From the NCBI RefSeq assembly GCF_023283845.1, contig NZ_JAKILC010000007.1, positions 208,156 to 272,155 on the forward strand: a DNA stretch of 64,000 bases. Reading direction: 5' to 3'. Below, one piece after another: positions 54,618 through 64,000 of the stretch (within the stretch, counting starts at the first letter, position 1; every line of letters begins with the position of its first letter). Source of the stretch: Shewanella marinintestina. GTDB taxonomy: Bacteria; Pseudomonadota; Gammaproteobacteria; Enterobacterales; Shewanellaceae. The position numbers and the translations under genes were made by a program. The notes beneath the pieces were generated by a model, which was not told where the DNA came from, searched no databases, and was given only the letters and a program-made list of their open reading frames with translations.

Positions 54618-55193
54618 ATGGCTAGCCTACCTACGTTGCAGATGGATAAACTCCTTGCAGCACTAAATGCCGCTGAGATTGGTCAGCACCCTGTAGAAGT
54701 TCACGGCGCACTTGTCGGGCTTATTTGTGGTGGTGTAGAGCAAAAACCATCGGGCTGGACTCAACCACTGCTTGAGCTAATGAACGACGGCCAAGCACTG
54801 CCGAAAGAATTACAAACCCTGATTGATGACTTGTATCAAGATGCGGTGACGCGTTTGTCAGATACCGACTTTGGCTTTAGCCCAATGCTACCCCAAGAAG
54901 AAGAGTCACTATCAAAGCGTGTTGAAGCACTGTCACTGTGGGTGCAAAGCTTTCTCACTGGTATTGCCATCATTCAGCCTAAGCTCAACCAAGCGCCGCT
55001 TGATGTGCGTGAAGTGATTCAAGACTTATCTGAAATTGCTCAAGTTGAGTTTGATGTTGCCGAAGACGACGAGTCAGAAGCCGCACTGATTGAGCTGATG
55101 GAGTTTACTCGTATGGCGGCACTCATGTGTTACGCCGAGTTTGGCCCCGCGATTGATGACGACGAGCCAATTGATGTAGGCGTAATGCACTAA
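54618..55193 (+). CDS. ygfB: UPF0149 family protein YgfB
   Basis: A 191-residue soluble helical protein from ATG 54618. It matches the YgfB/UPF0149 family: EVHGALVGLICGGV near residue 30, FGFSPMLPQEEE, LSLWVQSFLTGIAI and DLSEIAQVEFD. In Pseudomonas YgfB affects beta-lactamase control, but the molecular role is unsettled. It stands upstream of the ubiquinone hydroxylase genes, as in E. coli (ygfB-pepP-ubiH), though pepP is missing between them here. Confidence 0.9.
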   Translation: MASLPTLQMDKLLAALNAAEIGQHPVEVHGALVGLICGGVEQKPSGWTQPLLELMNDGQALPKELQTLIDDLYQDAVTRLSDTDFGFSPMLPQEEESLSKRVEALSLWVQSFLTGIAIIQPKLNQAPLDVREVIQDLSEIAQVEFDVAEDDESEAALIELMEFTRMAALMCYAEFGPAIDDDEPIDVGVMH

Positions 55194-55290
55194 CATCTAT
55201 TTAAACCAATCACCGCCATCGCTGTTGCTGCATGGCGGTTTTTGTATCAGTAGCACCGACACTTATCTTGTTATTGGACCAATACATTCC

Positions 55291-56556
55291 ATGGCGAACC
55301 ATAACCAACACGCTGATGTAGCAAGTACCACTGAAATTAATCACGTCGATATCGCTATCGTAGGCGGAGCAATGGCGGGCGCCACCTTGGCTTTAGGTAT
55401 AGCAGAGCTTGCTAAGCAAGGCTGCTCACATCTAACAGCGCCAATTAAAATTGCTCTTATTGAGGCACATAAGCCAAGTAGCGAACATCCTGGTTTTGAT
55501 GCCCGCTCAATTGCTATCTCCCATGGCTCTATCTTCGAGCTTAAGCAGTTAGGTTTGTGGCAGCATTTAGACGCGCTAGCTGAACCTATCCACAATATTC
55601 ATATTTCAGAGCGCGGTAACTTCGGTATGACGGAGCTTAACCGTGAGTCACTGCATTTGCCGTATCTCGGTCAGGTAGTTGAGCTTGAAGCGGTAGGGCA
55701 CAAATTATTTAACTTGCTTGAAAAAAGTGAGGTTGGCCTTTATTGCCCAGCCAAGCTGCAAAGCGTAGCAGCGGGTATCGATGCACAATTGCTGACGTTA
55801 GAAGATGGTCAGCAGATCTCAGCTAAGTTGCTAATCGCCGCAGACGGGGTTAACTCCAAAGTGCGCCAAGCCTTTAAGCAGCCGCTAGAGCAGGTGGATT
55901 TTAATCAAACTGCAATTATCGCCAATATTCATACCGAGCAGCCCCATAATGGTTGGGCCTATGAGCGCTTTACTCAAACGGGGCCGCTTGCGTTATTGCC
56001 AATGGCTGCTAATCAAGGTGAGTCACGCTTGTCTATGGTGTGGGCGCTTGAACCTTCTGATGCCGAGCGACTACTAAACGCCCCTAAGGCTGAATTTATT
56101 AGCGAACTGCAACATGCCTTTGGTTATCGAGCAGGGCGTTTTATCGATATTGGTGAGCGTTTTAGCTACCCATTAATGTTGTCGTATATGCCAAGGCCGA
56201 TTTATCAGCGTACGATATTTTTAGGTAACGCGGCGCAAACACTGCACCCAATTGCTGGCCAAGGGTTTAATTTGGGGCTGCGTGATGTGGTATGTGTACT
56301 CGATGTATTAAAGCAAGTGCTTGCTAACCCAGAGCATCAAGATATAGGTAGTGTGGCGGTCACTCACGCTTACCTTGAGCGCCGTAAGGCCGACAGACAA
56401 AGCACCATGAATAACATTGAGTTTTTAGTCCGCGGTTTTTCTAACGACTATTGGCCATTGGTGATTGGTCGTAATCTTGGGCTACGACTGCTGTCATGGT
56501 TTCCGCCATTAAAAGCGCCAGTAGCGCGCCAAGCAATGGGCTGGAACAAAGGTTAA
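55291..56556 (+). CDS. ubiH: 2-octaprenyl-6-methoxyphenol hydroxylase UbiH
   Basis: A 421-residue FAD monooxygenase from ATG 55291. The N-terminal dinucleotide motif is VDIAIVGGAMAGATLALG, the internal DG motif LIAADGVNSKVRQAF, and the second FAD motif LGNAAQTLHPIAGQGFNLGLRD. It hydroxylates the ring in ubiquinone synthesis, in the UbiH position. An upstream in-frame start (55225) is less likely. ubiI follows 122 bp downstream, as in relatives. Confidence 0.92.
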   Translation: MANHNQHADVASTTEINHVDIAIVGGAMAGATLALGIAELAKQGCSHLTAPIKIALIEAHKPSSEHPGFDARSIAISHGSIFELKQLGLWQHLDALAEPIHNIHISERGNFGMTELNRESLHLPYLGQVVELEAVGHKLFNLLEKSEVGLYCPAKLQSVAAGIDAQLLTLEDGQQISAKLLIAADGVNSKVRQAFKQPLEQVDFNQTAIIANIHTEQPHNGWAYERFTQTGPLALLPMAANQGESRLSMVWALEPSDAERLLNAPKAEFISELQHAFGYRAGRFIDIGERFSYPLMLSYMPRPIYQRTIFLGNAAQTLHPIAGQGFNLGLRDVVCVLDVLKQVLANPEHQDIGSVAVTHAYLERRKADRQSTMNNIEFLVRGFSNDYWPLVIGRNLGLRLLSWFPPLKAPVARQAMGWNKG

Positions 56557-56678
56557 TCTTCAGCAGTCACTTCGCCGTATTAAAGTCAAATTAACAATAA
56601 ACATGCACAATAACGTTTGTCAGTCAGTTCAAAAGCATGTGGTTGGCGTAATCCGCCATTTTTGAATAAGGGTAAAAG

Positions 56679-57899
56679 ATGTTAAGCACACAAACTTATG
56701 ATGTCGCCATTGTTGGTGGCGGCATGGTTGGGTTAGCAACAGCCATAGGCTTAGCGATGGCAGGCACTAAAGTCGTGGTAATCGATGCAGGGCAAACACA
56801 AGCGGTATCTGGCGTACCAAAGCTAAGAGTCAGTGCCATTAACAAAGCTAGCCAGCAGCTTATTACTAACTTAGGTGCTTGGCCTTACTTGGCTGCAGCG
56901 CGAGTGAGTCCTTACCAAAAGATGCAAGTGTGGGACAAAGATAGCCTAGGTAAAATCGATTTTGACGCTCACTCGTTAAGCGAAAGTCACTTAGGCTCGA
57001 TTATCGAAAACGACGCCATCGCCTTTGCACTTGCTGAGCGCGCATCAGAGCTCAGTGAGTTGACTTATATCGAAAACACCCGTTTAGAGCGCATCGCCTT
57101 TGGTGAGCGCGAAGCCTGGTTAACCTTAGATAACGGCGACAGCTTAAGTGCTGCTTTGGTGGTCGCTGCTGATGGCGCCAATTCATGGGTACGCGAGCAG
57201 TGTAAGATCCCAATGACCTTCTGGGATTATAACCACCATGCCATTGTTGCCACTATCCGCACCGAGCTGCCTCACGGCGAAACCGCAAGGCAAGTGTTCG
57301 ACAAAGAAGGGCCATTAGCCTTCTTACCGCTATATGAAACAGATCTGTGTTCTATCGTCTGGTCAGTGTCACCAGAAAAAGCCGAGCAGCTACTCGCATT
57401 AGATAAGGTCGGCTTTGAGCGTGCATTAACTGCCGCCTTTGATGGTCGCTTAGGCATGTGTAACCTTGAAAGTGATCGTCAGTCGTTCCCACTACGTATG
57501 CGTTATGCACGTCACTTTGCACGGCCACGTTTGGTGTTAGCGGGCGATGCTGCCCACACCATTCACCCGCTTGCAGGCCAAGGCGTTAACTTAGGCTTCC
57601 TTGACGCGGCAGCGATTGTAGAAGTGGTAACTGAGCTTAAACAGCAAGGTAAAGACATTGGCGACTATAAACATCTGCGTGATTTAGAGCGCTGGCGTAA
57701 AGCTGAGGCGCTGGAGATGATCACCGCCATGGAAGGCTTTAAAAGGCTATTTCAAGGTACTAATCCAGTGACCAAAGCGATTCGCGATTTAGGCCTAAAT
57801 ATCGTCGACAATTTTGCGCCATTGAAAACACTGTTTATTCAACAGGCGTTAGGTAACAAGAAGAATCTACCTAAACTGTGTAAGCGCAGCGAAGGCTAA
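56679..57899 (+). CDS. ubiI: FAD-dependent 2-polyprenylphenol hydroxylase UbiI (VisC)
   Basis: A 406-residue paralogue of UbiH. The dinucleotide motif is YDVAIVGGGMVGLATAIG, the DG motif VVAADGANSWVREQC and the FAD motif LAGDAAHTIHPLAGQGVNLGFLD. UbiI hydroxylates C5 in ubiquinone synthesis. The order ygfB-ubiH-ubiI is normal. There are 293 bp before gcvT. Confidence 0.93.
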   Translation: MLSTQTYDVAIVGGGMVGLATAIGLAMAGTKVVVIDAGQTQAVSGVPKLRVSAINKASQQLITNLGAWPYLAAARVSPYQKMQVWDKDSLGKIDFDAHSLSESHLGSIIENDAIAFALAERASELSELTYIENTRLERIAFGEREAWLTLDNGDSLSAALVVAADGANSWVREQCKIPMTFWDYNHHAIVATIRTELPHGETARQVFDKEGPLAFLPLYETDLCSIVWSVSPEKAEQLLALDKVGFERALTAAFDGRLGMCNLESDRQSFPLRMRYARHFARPRLVLAGDAAHTIHPLAGQGVNLGFLDAAAIVEVVTELKQQGKDIGDYKHLRDLERWRKAEALEMITAMEGFKRLFQGTNPVTKAIRDLGLNIVDNFAPLKTLFIQQALGNKKNLPKLCKRSEG

Positions 57900-58191
57900 C
57901 AATTAGCAATCATTAGTGCAGCCTAAATAAGCCTTTAATTTCATAGGTTTGTTTTGTCTTTTCTGGAAAAGGATAATTCATTGTAAATTTTTCACATATT
58001 TGTAATGAGAAAAACTAATGACAAAACTGTTCGGATTAGAAAATTCTTTTGTATACAAAGTGACGACTCAAGGTATAATTTCGCCGCATTTTAATGCGAT
58101 GACATAAATCTGGTGCCAGTACCCTACACAAGCACACTCTATTTGTGCCGGCATCAGAAGCAGACTAAAAGACCCCAAAGAAGGGATAAAA
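57900..58191 (+). promoter_or_regulatory. gcvT leader with candidate promoter
   Basis: A TATAAT hexamer at 58074-58079 is the most likely -10 of gcvT, giving a leader of about 110 bases. No -35 with good spacing is certain. I looked for a glycine riboswitch (paired aptamers) and saw none; control by GcvA/GcvR-type proteins is therefore more likely, but no binding site could be shown. Confidence 0.4.
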
Positions 58192-59286
58192 ATGGCTAAC
58201 AAAACTGTACTTTTTAACAAGCATCTAGAATCAAACGGCAAGATGGTAGACTTCCACGGTTGGGATATGCCACTTAACTACGGTTCACAAATTGAAGAGC
58301 ATCACGCAGTGCGTCAAGACGCAGGTATGTTCGACGTGTCTCACATGACAGTAGTCGACGTGATTGGTGATGACGCTTGTGCCTTTTTACGTAAATTGCT
58401 AGCCAACGATGTCGCTAAGCTTAAAGTTCCTGGTAAGGCCCTATACGGCGGAATGCTTGACCATAACGGCGGCGTTATCGACGACCTTATCACTTATTAC
58501 CTATCAGATACTGAGTACCGCATTGTGGTTAACTCAGCAACGCGCGAAAAAGACCTCGCGTGGATCAACGAGCAAGTGCAAGGCTTTAGTGTTGAAGTGA
58601 CTGAGCGCCCAGAGCTAGCGATGATCGCCGTACAAGGCCCTAACGCTAAGGCAAAAGCCGCAACCGTATTTAACGCTGAGCAAAATGCAGCAATCGAAGG
58701 CATGAAGCCATTCTTTGGTATGCAGTCAGGCTCACTATTTATTGCCACTACTGGTTACACCGGTGAAACAGGCTACGAAGTGATCGTGCCAGAAGCTGAA
58801 GCGGAAGCACTATGGCAAGCATTCTTAGAAGCTGGCATTCGTCCATGTGGTCTAGGTGCACGTGATACGCTACGTCTTGAAGCAGGCATGAACCTTTACG
58901 GCCTAGATATGGACGAAAGCGTTAACCCACTCGCCGCTAACATGGGTTGGACGGTAGCATGGGAGCCAAGCGATCGTGACTTTAACGGTCGCCAAGCGCT
59001 AGAAAAGATTAAAGCAGAAGGCACAGACAAACTAGTTGGCCTGATCATGGACGCTAAAGGCGTTATCCGTCACGGCATGTCAGTATTCTATACCGACAGC
59101 GACGGCGTTGAGCAGCAAGGCACAATTACCAGTGGCACATTCTCACCAACATTGGGCTACTCAATCGCTATGGCGCGCGTACCTAATACCATTGGTGATG
59201 TGGCTGAAGTGGAAATGCGTAAGAAGCGCGTACCCGTTAAAGTTATCGCACCTTCTTTTGTACGTAACGGTAAACAAGCATTCTAA
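58192..59286 (+). CDS. gcvT: Glycine cleavage system T protein (aminomethyltransferase)
   Basis: A 364-residue T protein: [31 protein letters not shown] and [13 protein letters not shown], with the C-terminal barrel ending [18 protein letters not shown]. It transfers the aminomethyl group from lipoyl H protein to tetrahydrofolate, releasing ammonia. It is first of gcvT-gcvH-gcvP, but with a 457 bp gap before gcvH. Confidence 0.95.
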   Translation: MANKTVLFNKHLESNGKMVDFHGWDMPLNYGSQIEEHHAVRQDAGMFDVSHMTVVDVIGDDACAFLRKLLANDVAKLKVPGKALYGGMLDHNGGVIDDLITYYLSDTEYRIVVNSATREKDLAWINEQVQGFSVEVTERPELAMIAVQGPNAKAKAATVFNAEQNAAIEGMKPFFGMQSGSLFIATTGYTGETGYEVIVPEAEAEALWQAFLEAGIRPCGLGARDTLRLEAGMNLYGLDMDESVNPLAANMGWTVAWEPSDRDFNGRQALEKIKAEGTDKLVGLIMDAKGVIRHGMSVFYTDSDGVEQQGTITSGTFSPTLGYSIAMARVPNTIGDVAEVEMRKKRVPVKVIAPSFVRNGKQAF

Positions 59287-59743
59287 TTATATTGGTGGGT
59301 TTATAGCTATTTGCCTTGGCTTCGTTGTCGAAAGTGCTCATTGATGCTTATCAACTGCGCGCTTTCTCCTAGAATCCAAAGCAACTATCGGCTAACCCCA
59401 CCATATAATAGCTAATGAGTTTAAATAGCTAAAAAATGTTTTGTTGATGTGGCGAACATTCGCTTTATCAAGATTGCGTTATCTATTGGGCCAGTTAATG
59501 ACCTTAGTTGAGAGATTGGACCAATAGGCTACAGTTTATGGTTTCATCAAATGCTGATATAAAGCGAAAAGTGCTAGATTTGCGCGGTTGAACAGTATCA
59601 ATGTCGCAAACCTTAAAAACTAGATGAAATCACTGCACTTATGATGTAAAAAAGGTGCAAAAATTGATATAAGCCTTATTAGGCAAATCAGTGTAACGTC
59701 TTATTAAATACAGAATTAGAACATCGAATAAGGATTTAGACCA
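59287..59743. other. gcvT-gcvH intergenic region
   Basis: About 457 bases. The left quarter carries an imperfect hairpin repeat (59328-59371, listed separately). The rest is AT-rich leader of gcvH with no credible gene. Confidence 0.5.
59328..59371. repeat. Degenerate intergenic hairpin repeat, copy 1
   Basis: The core TTGAT-GCTT-ATCAA (59341-59354) is extended by CGAAAGTGCTC on the left and TGCGCGCTTTC on the right. A related element with changed but still paired arms lies after gcvP at about 63275-63320. Confidence 0.55.
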
Positions 59744-60133
59744 ATGAGCAATATCCCAGCTGAACTTAAATATGCTTCTTCTCACGAGTGGATCCGTAAA
59801 GAAGAAGACGGTAGCTACACAGTCGGTATCAGTGAGCACGCTCAAGAGCTTTTGGGTGACATGGTGTTCGTTGAGTTACCAGAAGTTGGCGACGACGTTA
59901 GCGCGGGTGAAGACTGCGCAGTAGCAGAGTCTGTTAAAGCGGCATCAGACATCTACGCACCACTATCAGGTGAAGTTGTTGCAGTAAACGAAGCACTGGA
60001 AGATTCTCCTGAGCTAGTAAACAGCGACGCATTCGGTGATGGTTGGTTCTTCCGCGTAATGCCAACAGACCTAGCTGAACTAGACAACTTGCTTGATGCC
60101 GAAGGTTATCAAGCAGTTATCGACGAAGAATAA
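59744..60133 (+). CDS. gcvH: Glycine cleavage system H protein
   Basis: A 129-residue lipoyl carrier protein. The lipoylated lysine is K65 in [15 protein letters not shown], preceded by [14 protein letters not shown] and followed by [22 protein letters not shown]. It shuttles the aminomethyl group between P, T and L proteins. An intrinsic terminator lies 15 bp after its stop. Confidence 0.96.
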   Translation: MSNIPAELKYASSHEWIRKEEDGSYTVGISEHAQELLGDMVFVELPEVGDDVSAGEDCAVAESVKAASDIYAPLSGEVVAVNEALEDSPELVNSDAFGDGWFFRVMPTDLAELDNLLDAEGYQAVIDEE

Positions 60134-60148
60134 GCGTCGATGATAAAC

Positions 60149-60180
60149 AAAGCCCCAACTCATCGCTGAGTGGGGCTTTG
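60149..60180 (+). terminator. Terminator after gcvH
   Basis: AAAGCCCCAACTCA-TCGC-TGAGTGGGGCTTT followed by GTTCG. A strong stem, in the 209 bp between gcvH and gcvP, so gcvP should be partly or fully separately transcribed. Confidence 0.85.
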
Positions 60181-60342
60181 TTCGTTTTATGGCTTATACC
60201 CTTGTAAATAGTCAGGGCAATAACGCCAAATGGCAGACATGACACAAGCAAATACTGCCAAACAATCGAATTCTAAACTAAAGAGACCGGTAGCACCGCC
60301 CCCCTACAGGCAGGATACTGGCAAATAGGAACTAGGTTACCC

Positions 60343-63231
60343 ATGACCACAGAAACCCTTACGCAATTAGAGCAGCACGAATTATTCATTCGTCGTCACA
60401 TCGGCCCAGGTGCTGAGCATCAGCAAGAGATGCTTAACTTTGTTGGTGCTGAGTCATTAGATGACTTAACCGCGCAAATCGTGCCAGGTGCTATTTTACT
60501 TAACCGTGATCTATTAGTTGGCGACTCATGTGGCGAAGCTGAAGGTCTAGCCTATATCCGCAAAATTGCTGATAAAAACCAAGTATTCAAAAGCTACATT
60601 GGTATGGGTTACCACGGCACTGAAGTACCAAGCGTCATTCAGCGTAACGTATTAGAAAATCCAGGTTGGTACACAGCGTATACTCCTTACCAGCCAGAGA
60701 TTGCTCAAGGTCGCCTTGAAGCGATCCTTAACTTCCAGCAGCTGTCTATGGATCTAACCGGTCTAGACTTAGCATCTGCATCACTGCTTGATGAAGCAAC
60801 CGCAGCTGCTGAAGCAATGGCGCTATCTAAGCGTGTTTCTAAAGCTAAAAAAGCTAACATCTACTTTGTGGCTGACGATGTGTTCCCACAAACTATCGAC
60901 GTGATTAAAACCCGCGCTGAGTGTTTTGGTTTTGAAGTTATCGTAGGCCCTGCAATCGATGCTGTTAACTACGAGCTATTTGGTGCCTTGTTCCAGTACA
61001 CCAACGTACACGGTCAAATCGTTGATCACAGCGAACTATTTGCCAAGCTGCACGAGAAAAAAGCATTAGTTTCAGTTGCTGCTGATATGATGTCGCTAGT
61101 GGTACTTAAGTCGCCAGGTTCAATGGGCGCAGACGTGGTATTTGGTAACTCACAGCGCTTTGGTGTGCCAATGGGCTTTGGTGGTCCACACGCTGCTTTC
61201 TTTGTGACGCGTGACGCACATAAGCGTTCACTACCGGGTCGTATTATCGGTGTATCACAAGATACTCGCGGTAACCGCGCACTGCGTATGGCTATGCAAA
61301 CGCGTGAGCAACATATCCGCCGTGAAAAAGCCAACTCAAACATTTGTACTGCGCAGGTACTGCTTGCCAACATGGCATCGTTCTACGCGGTATACCACGG
61401 CCCACAAGGTCTTAAAACCATTGCAGAGCGCATTCACCGCCTGACTGATATCGTTGCAGCAGGTTTGACTGCAAAAGGCGTTGAGCTGGTAAACACAACT
61501 TGGTTTGATACCCTATCAATTAAAGGCTTAGATGTTGCCGCTGTTAAAGCGCGCGCGGTTGAAGCGGGTCTAAACCTACGCATCGACAGCGACGGCATTG
61601 TCGGCTTGAGCTTAGCTGAAACCACGACTCGCGGCGATGTTGCTGAGCTATTTGACGTGATCCTTGGCGCTGACCATGGTTTAGATGTTGCTGCACTTGA
61701 TGGCGATATTATTGCTAACGGCAGCCAGTCAATTCCATCTGAGCTACTACGTACTGATGCAATCTTGACGCACCCAACTTTTAATCGCTACCACAGCGAA
61801 ACAGAGATGATGCGTTACATCAAGCGTTTAGAAAGCAAAGATTTAGCCCTAAACCACTCAATGATCTCGCTTGGCTCATGCACCATGAAGCTAAACGCGG
61901 CAACCGAGATGGCGCCAATCACATGGCCTGAGTTTGGTAACATGCACCCGTTCTGCCCAACAGAGCAAGCAGCAGGTTACACTCAGCTACTTGAAGAGCT
62001 ATCAGCATGGTTAGTTGATATCACAGGTTACGACGCAGTATCGCTACAGCCAAATTCTGGCGCACAGGGCGAGTACGCAGGTCTACTGGCAATTAAGCAA
62101 TACCATGAGTCACGCGGCGACGCGCACAGAAACATCTGTCTAATTCCACAATCTGCCCACGGTACTAACCCTGCATCAGCGCAGCTTGCAGGCATGAAAA
62201 TCGTCGTTACCGCCTGTGATAAAGCCGGCAACATCGACATGGATGACCTAAAGGCGAAAGCGGCTGAAGTGGCTGATAACCTATCTTGTATCATGGTCAC
62301 TTATCCATCGACTCACGGTGTGTATGAAGAAGGCATTGGTGAGATCTGTGAAGTTATTCACCAGCACGGTGGTCAGGTTTATCTAGATGGCGCCAACATG
62401 AACGCACAGGTTGGTCTAACATCACCAGGCTTTATCGGCGCAGACGTATCGCACCTTAACCTACACAAAACCTTTGCTATTCCACATGGCGGCGGTGGAC
62501 CAGGTATGGGCCCAATCGGTGTTAAAAAGCACCTAGCGCCTTTCCTATCTGGTCACAGTGTCATTAAGCACGGCTTAGAGTCAGACAACAACGGCGCAGT
62601 ATCAGCAGCACCATTTGGTAGCGCGGGTATTCTGCCAATCACTTGGATGTACATTAAGCTGCTAGGTAAAAAAGGCCTACGCCAGTCAACACAAGTAGCG
62701 TTACTAAACGCTAACTACGTGATGAAGAAGCTTTCTGCTCATTACCCTGTGCTTTATTCTGGTCGTAATGACCGTGTAGCGCACGAGTGCATCATCGACT
62801 TACGTCCGCTTAAAGAAGCATCTGGTGTGACTGAGATGGATATTGCTAAGCGTCTAAACGACTATGGTTTCCACGCGCCAACCATGAGCTTCCCTGTAGC
62901 GGGCACGCTAATGATTGAGCCGACAGAGTCAGAGTCTAAAGTTGAGCTAGACAGATTCATCGAGGCAATGGTGTCTATCCGCGGCGAAATCGCTAAGGTA
63001 GAAGCTGGTGAGTGGCCAGTGGACAACAACCCACTGCACAACGCACCGCACACACTAGCAGACATCATGGATCCAGCATTTGATTCACGCCCTTACAGCC
63101 GTGAAGAAGCCGTGTTCCCAACTAATGCGGTTAAGGCGAATAAGTTCTGGCCAACGGTTAACCGTATTGATGATGTGTTTGGTGATCGTAACTTGATGTG
63201 TAGTTGCGCCCCTGTATCTGACTACGAATAA
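60343..63231 (+). CDS. gcvP: Glycine dehydrogenase (decarboxylating), P protein
   Basis: A 962-residue homodimeric-type P protein. Early motifs are FIRRHIGPG and [11 protein letters not shown]; the pyridoxal phosphate lysine is K709 in [20 protein letters not shown]. It decarboxylates glycine and loads the aminomethyl group onto GcvH. Full length, with no truncation. It ends the gcv set; the lipoamide dehydrogenase partner is not in the window. Confidence 0.96.
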   Translation: MTTETLTQLEQHELFIRRHIGPGAEHQQEMLNFVGAESLDDLTAQIVPGAILLNRDLLVGDSCGEAEGLAYIRKIADKNQVFKSYIGMGYHGTEVPSVIQRNVLENPGWYTAYTPYQPEIAQGRLEAILNFQQLSMDLTGLDLASASLLDEATAAAEAMALSKRVSKAKKANIYFVADDVFPQTIDVIKTRAECFGFEVIVGPAIDAVNYELFGALFQYTNVHGQIVDHSELFAKLHEKKALVSVAADMMSLVVLKSPGSMGADVVFGNSQRFGVPMGFGGPHAAFFVTRDAHKRSLPGRIIGVSQDTRGNRALRMAMQTREQHIRREKANSNICTAQVLLANMASFYAVYHGPQGLKTIAERIHRLTDIVAAGLTAKGVELVNTTWFDTLSIKGLDVAAVKARAVEAGLNLRIDSDGIVGLSLAETTTRGDVAELFDVILGADHGLDVAALDGDIIANGSQSIPSELLRTDAILTHPTFNRYHSETEMMRYIKRLESKDLALNHSMISLGSCTMKLNAATEMAPITWPEFGNMHPFCPTEQAAGYTQLLEELSAWLVDITGYDAVSLQPNSGAQGEYAGLLAIKQYHESRGDAHRNICLIPQSAHGTNPASAQLAGMKIVVTACDKAGNIDMDDLKAKAAEVADNLSCIMVTYPSTHGVYEEGIGEICEVIHQHGGQVYLDGANMNAQVGLTSPGFIGADVSHLNLHKTFAIPHGGGGPGMGPIGVKKHLAPFLSGHSVIKHGLESDNNGAVSAAPFGSAGILPITWMYIKLLGKKGLRQSTQVALLNANYVMKKLSAHYPVLYSGRNDRVAHECIIDLRPLKEASGVTEMDIAKRLNDYGFHAPTMSFPVAGTLMIEPTESESKVELDRFIEAMVSIRGEIAKVEAGEWPVDNNPLHNAPHTLADIMDPAFDSRPYSREEAVFPTNAVKANKFWPTVNRIDDVFGDRNLMCSCAPVSDYE

Positions 63232-63274
63232 TTTATAATGGCTACTTAGCCTTGAGAATACGGCTTCAGCCTCA

Positions 63275-63320
63275 GGTTTTCACTGCTCATTGACTGGAGT
63301 CAACTCCGCGGCGAAAACCA
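63275..63320. repeat. Degenerate intergenic hairpin repeat, copy 2
   Basis: The core TTGACT-GG-AGTCAA (63290-63303) is flanked by GGTTTTCACTGCTCA and CTCCGCGGCGAAAACC, so GGTTTTC pairs with GAAAACC. It shares CTCATTGA...TCAACT with copy 1 at 59328-59371, but the arms differ in a paired way. Confidence 0.6.
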
Positions 63321-63361
63321 TCGGCTTCATTGTCTTATCATCGGCAGTAACGCCATTACGT

Positions 63362-63390
63362 AAAACGCACCCTTAGTGGTGCGTTTTTTG
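63362..63390 (+). terminator. Terminator after gcvP
   Basis: AAAACGCACC-CTTAGT-GGTGCGTTTTTTG, a strong stem with T tract, about 130 bp after gcvP. Confidence 0.85.
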
Positions 63391-63747
63391 TTGGGTGAAT
63401 TTTAAAGATAAATCTAACATTAGGCTGTTGCAACCTATGGCATTAGCTCGCAGAATCAGCGTTATAGCGCTTAATTTAAACCAGAGAAGAGTGACGGAAA
63501 TACCGATGATGAAGATTGATATAGAGCAACAACTTCCTATTACGATATTCCCAAACTCAAAATTGGGTCTTGGGTTATGCTTATTGCTGTTGCTAGGGTA
63601 AGTGTTTTTGTTGTAAGAGAGGAGGATTCTTAAATACGTAAGGTTTACGTGTTAACTATACGAAAATATTATGATTTTATTTTTCATTCCAGTATGTTTT
63701 CATGTAAGTTGCCCTAAGTAATGTACTTTAACTATGAGTATACATAT

Positions 63748-63889
63748 ATGAGCTTATCGGAAACCATTTTTTCTTATAACAGTGCTAGCGGTAATTCAGC
63801 TGTTAGAAGTTTTATTGAAGATGAACAGCTATATTTTTCATTATTTGATGTTGTTAAAGCTATATCTGCAGAGAACAAAGTTTTAGATA
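63748..63889 (+). pseudogene. Fragment of a Bro-N-like gene cut by an IS3 element
   Basis: From ATG 63748 about 47 codons read SLSETIFSYNSASGNSAVRS and on to FIEDEQLYFSLFDVVKAISA. The pattern (RSFIEDEQLYFSLFDVVKAI) resembles the start of Bro-N antirepressor domains found in phages and accessory genes. The frame ends at the apparent IS boundary (about 63890), so the rest was displaced or lost. Family call is tentative because only the N-terminus remains. Confidence 0.55.
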
Positions 63890-64000
63890 TGGTAAGCCCC
63901 TAATTTCTTAGACACTTAACTGTTTCTCAAAGTACTGCTTTTCGAACTGCACAGGAGACAGTCCATTATTACTACCATGACGACGCACTGGATTATAGAA
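63890..64000 (-). mobile_element. IS3-family insertion sequence, one end, continues past the window
   Basis: The element seems to begin at TGGTAAGCCCCTAATTTCTT (63890 on), typical of IS3-family ends. The reverse strand then encodes the end of an IS3-type transposase OrfB. The other end and any target duplication lie outside, so the exact boundary is provisional. Confidence 0.65.
63908..64000 (-). CDS. IS3-family transposase OrfB, C-terminal 30 residues
   Basis: The reverse strand is open from the window edge to TAA at 63908-63910, giving the ending FYNPVRRHGSNNGLSPVQFE followed by KQYFEKQLSV. The pattern YNPxRxHGSNxGLSPxxFE is the conserved end of the IS3 integrase-type catalytic domain. The rest of the gene is outside the window. 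Confidence 0.85.
   Translation of the reverse strand, partial: FYNPVRRHGSNNGLSPVQFEKQYFEKQLSV

Larger units (their letters stand above)
63232..63747. other. Intergenic region after gcvP
   Basis: About 516 bases. It contains a hairpin repeat (63275-63320) and the gcvP terminator (63362-63390). The region from 63395 on is AT-rich; a 68-codon open frame there has no ribosome-binding site or recognisable product and I do not call it. Confidence 0.5.

Noticed and set aside
57900..58191. Glycine riboswitch upstream of gcvT
   Set aside because: No paired aptamer core or characteristic conserved boxes were seen; only an ordinary promoter-like -10.
63395..63601. 68-codon frame after gcvP
   Set aside because: No ribosome-binding site, no recognisable domain, and it begins in the tail of the gcvP terminator.
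1..64000. CRISPR arrays, tRNA and rRNA genes
   Set aside because: No regularly spaced repeat-spacer pattern, tRNA cloverleaf or rRNA signature was seen; only 6S RNA was recognised.

Overview
The window reads as chromosomal DNA of a marine gammaproteobacterium, most probably Shewanella. The evidence is a complete TMAO-respiration locus of the Shewanella type (torE-torC-torA-torD with torR, torT and torS), a hug/hmu haem-uptake locus with its own TonB-ExbB-ExbD, DUF2956, DUF3019 and DUF3144 proteins, and the zapA-6S RNA and gcvT-gcvH-gcvP neighbourhoods. The genus call is an inference from gene content; no database search was possible.

Layout. 1-2.3 kb: edge of a bacterial PH-domain protein, a small winged-helix-like protein and a voltage-gated sodium channel. 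2.3-14 kb: TMAO regulon, with a TorF-type porin, torR, divergent torT/torS, an orphan prepilin, and the torECAD operon. TorR-box-like repeats lie in front of both torF and torE. 14-19.9 kb: DUF2956, the anaerobic haem-degradation radical SAM enzyme HutW behind a strong Fur box, a PACE efflux pump with a divergent LysR regulator, DUF218, and a DHFR-like protein with a TetR regulator. 20-28.7 kb: haem uptake, with tonB-exbB-exbD-hmuTUV divergent from hugA-hugX-hugZ over a shared Fur box. 28.8-41.8 kb: mixed housekeeping and accessory genes (ABC exporter, Blc lipocalin, acyl-CoA synthetase, CcoG, a sigma-54 activator, a DsbD-like thioredoxin, a LysE exporter followed by a MITE-like element, DUF3144, two tandem prepilins, ung, and the ygfA/fau cyclo-ligase).

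41.9-53.6 kb lies between ygfA and the 6S RNA gene, which are adjacent in many relatives. It holds an unrecognised three-gene envelope operon (GDPD-like lipoprotein, large PEGA-domain membrane protein, membrane protein with DnaJ-type CxxCxGxG zinc modules), a MipA/OmpV-DUF3019-two-component cluster, a small lipoprotein and a second MipA-like barrel. Next to the 6S RNA are tandem repeats that each end in a terminator-like hairpin. 53.6-63.3 kb is conserved core: ssrS, zapA, ygfB, ubiH, ubiI, gcvT, gcvH, gcvP. The right edge has a gene fragment cut by an IS3-family element that runs off the window.

The most coherent physiology is anaerobic or microaerobic respiration and iron. TorT/TorS/TorR sense TMAO and should drive torECAD and torF. 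Haem is imported by HugA and HmuTUV powered by TonB-ExbBD, and handled by HugX/HugZ and HutW under Fur. CcoG serves cbb3 oxidase assembly. The best candidate for an undescribed system is the three-gene envelope operon at 41.96-47.81 kb. The 6S-tail repeats and the possible ssrS/ygfA insertion are the best genome-architecture leads.
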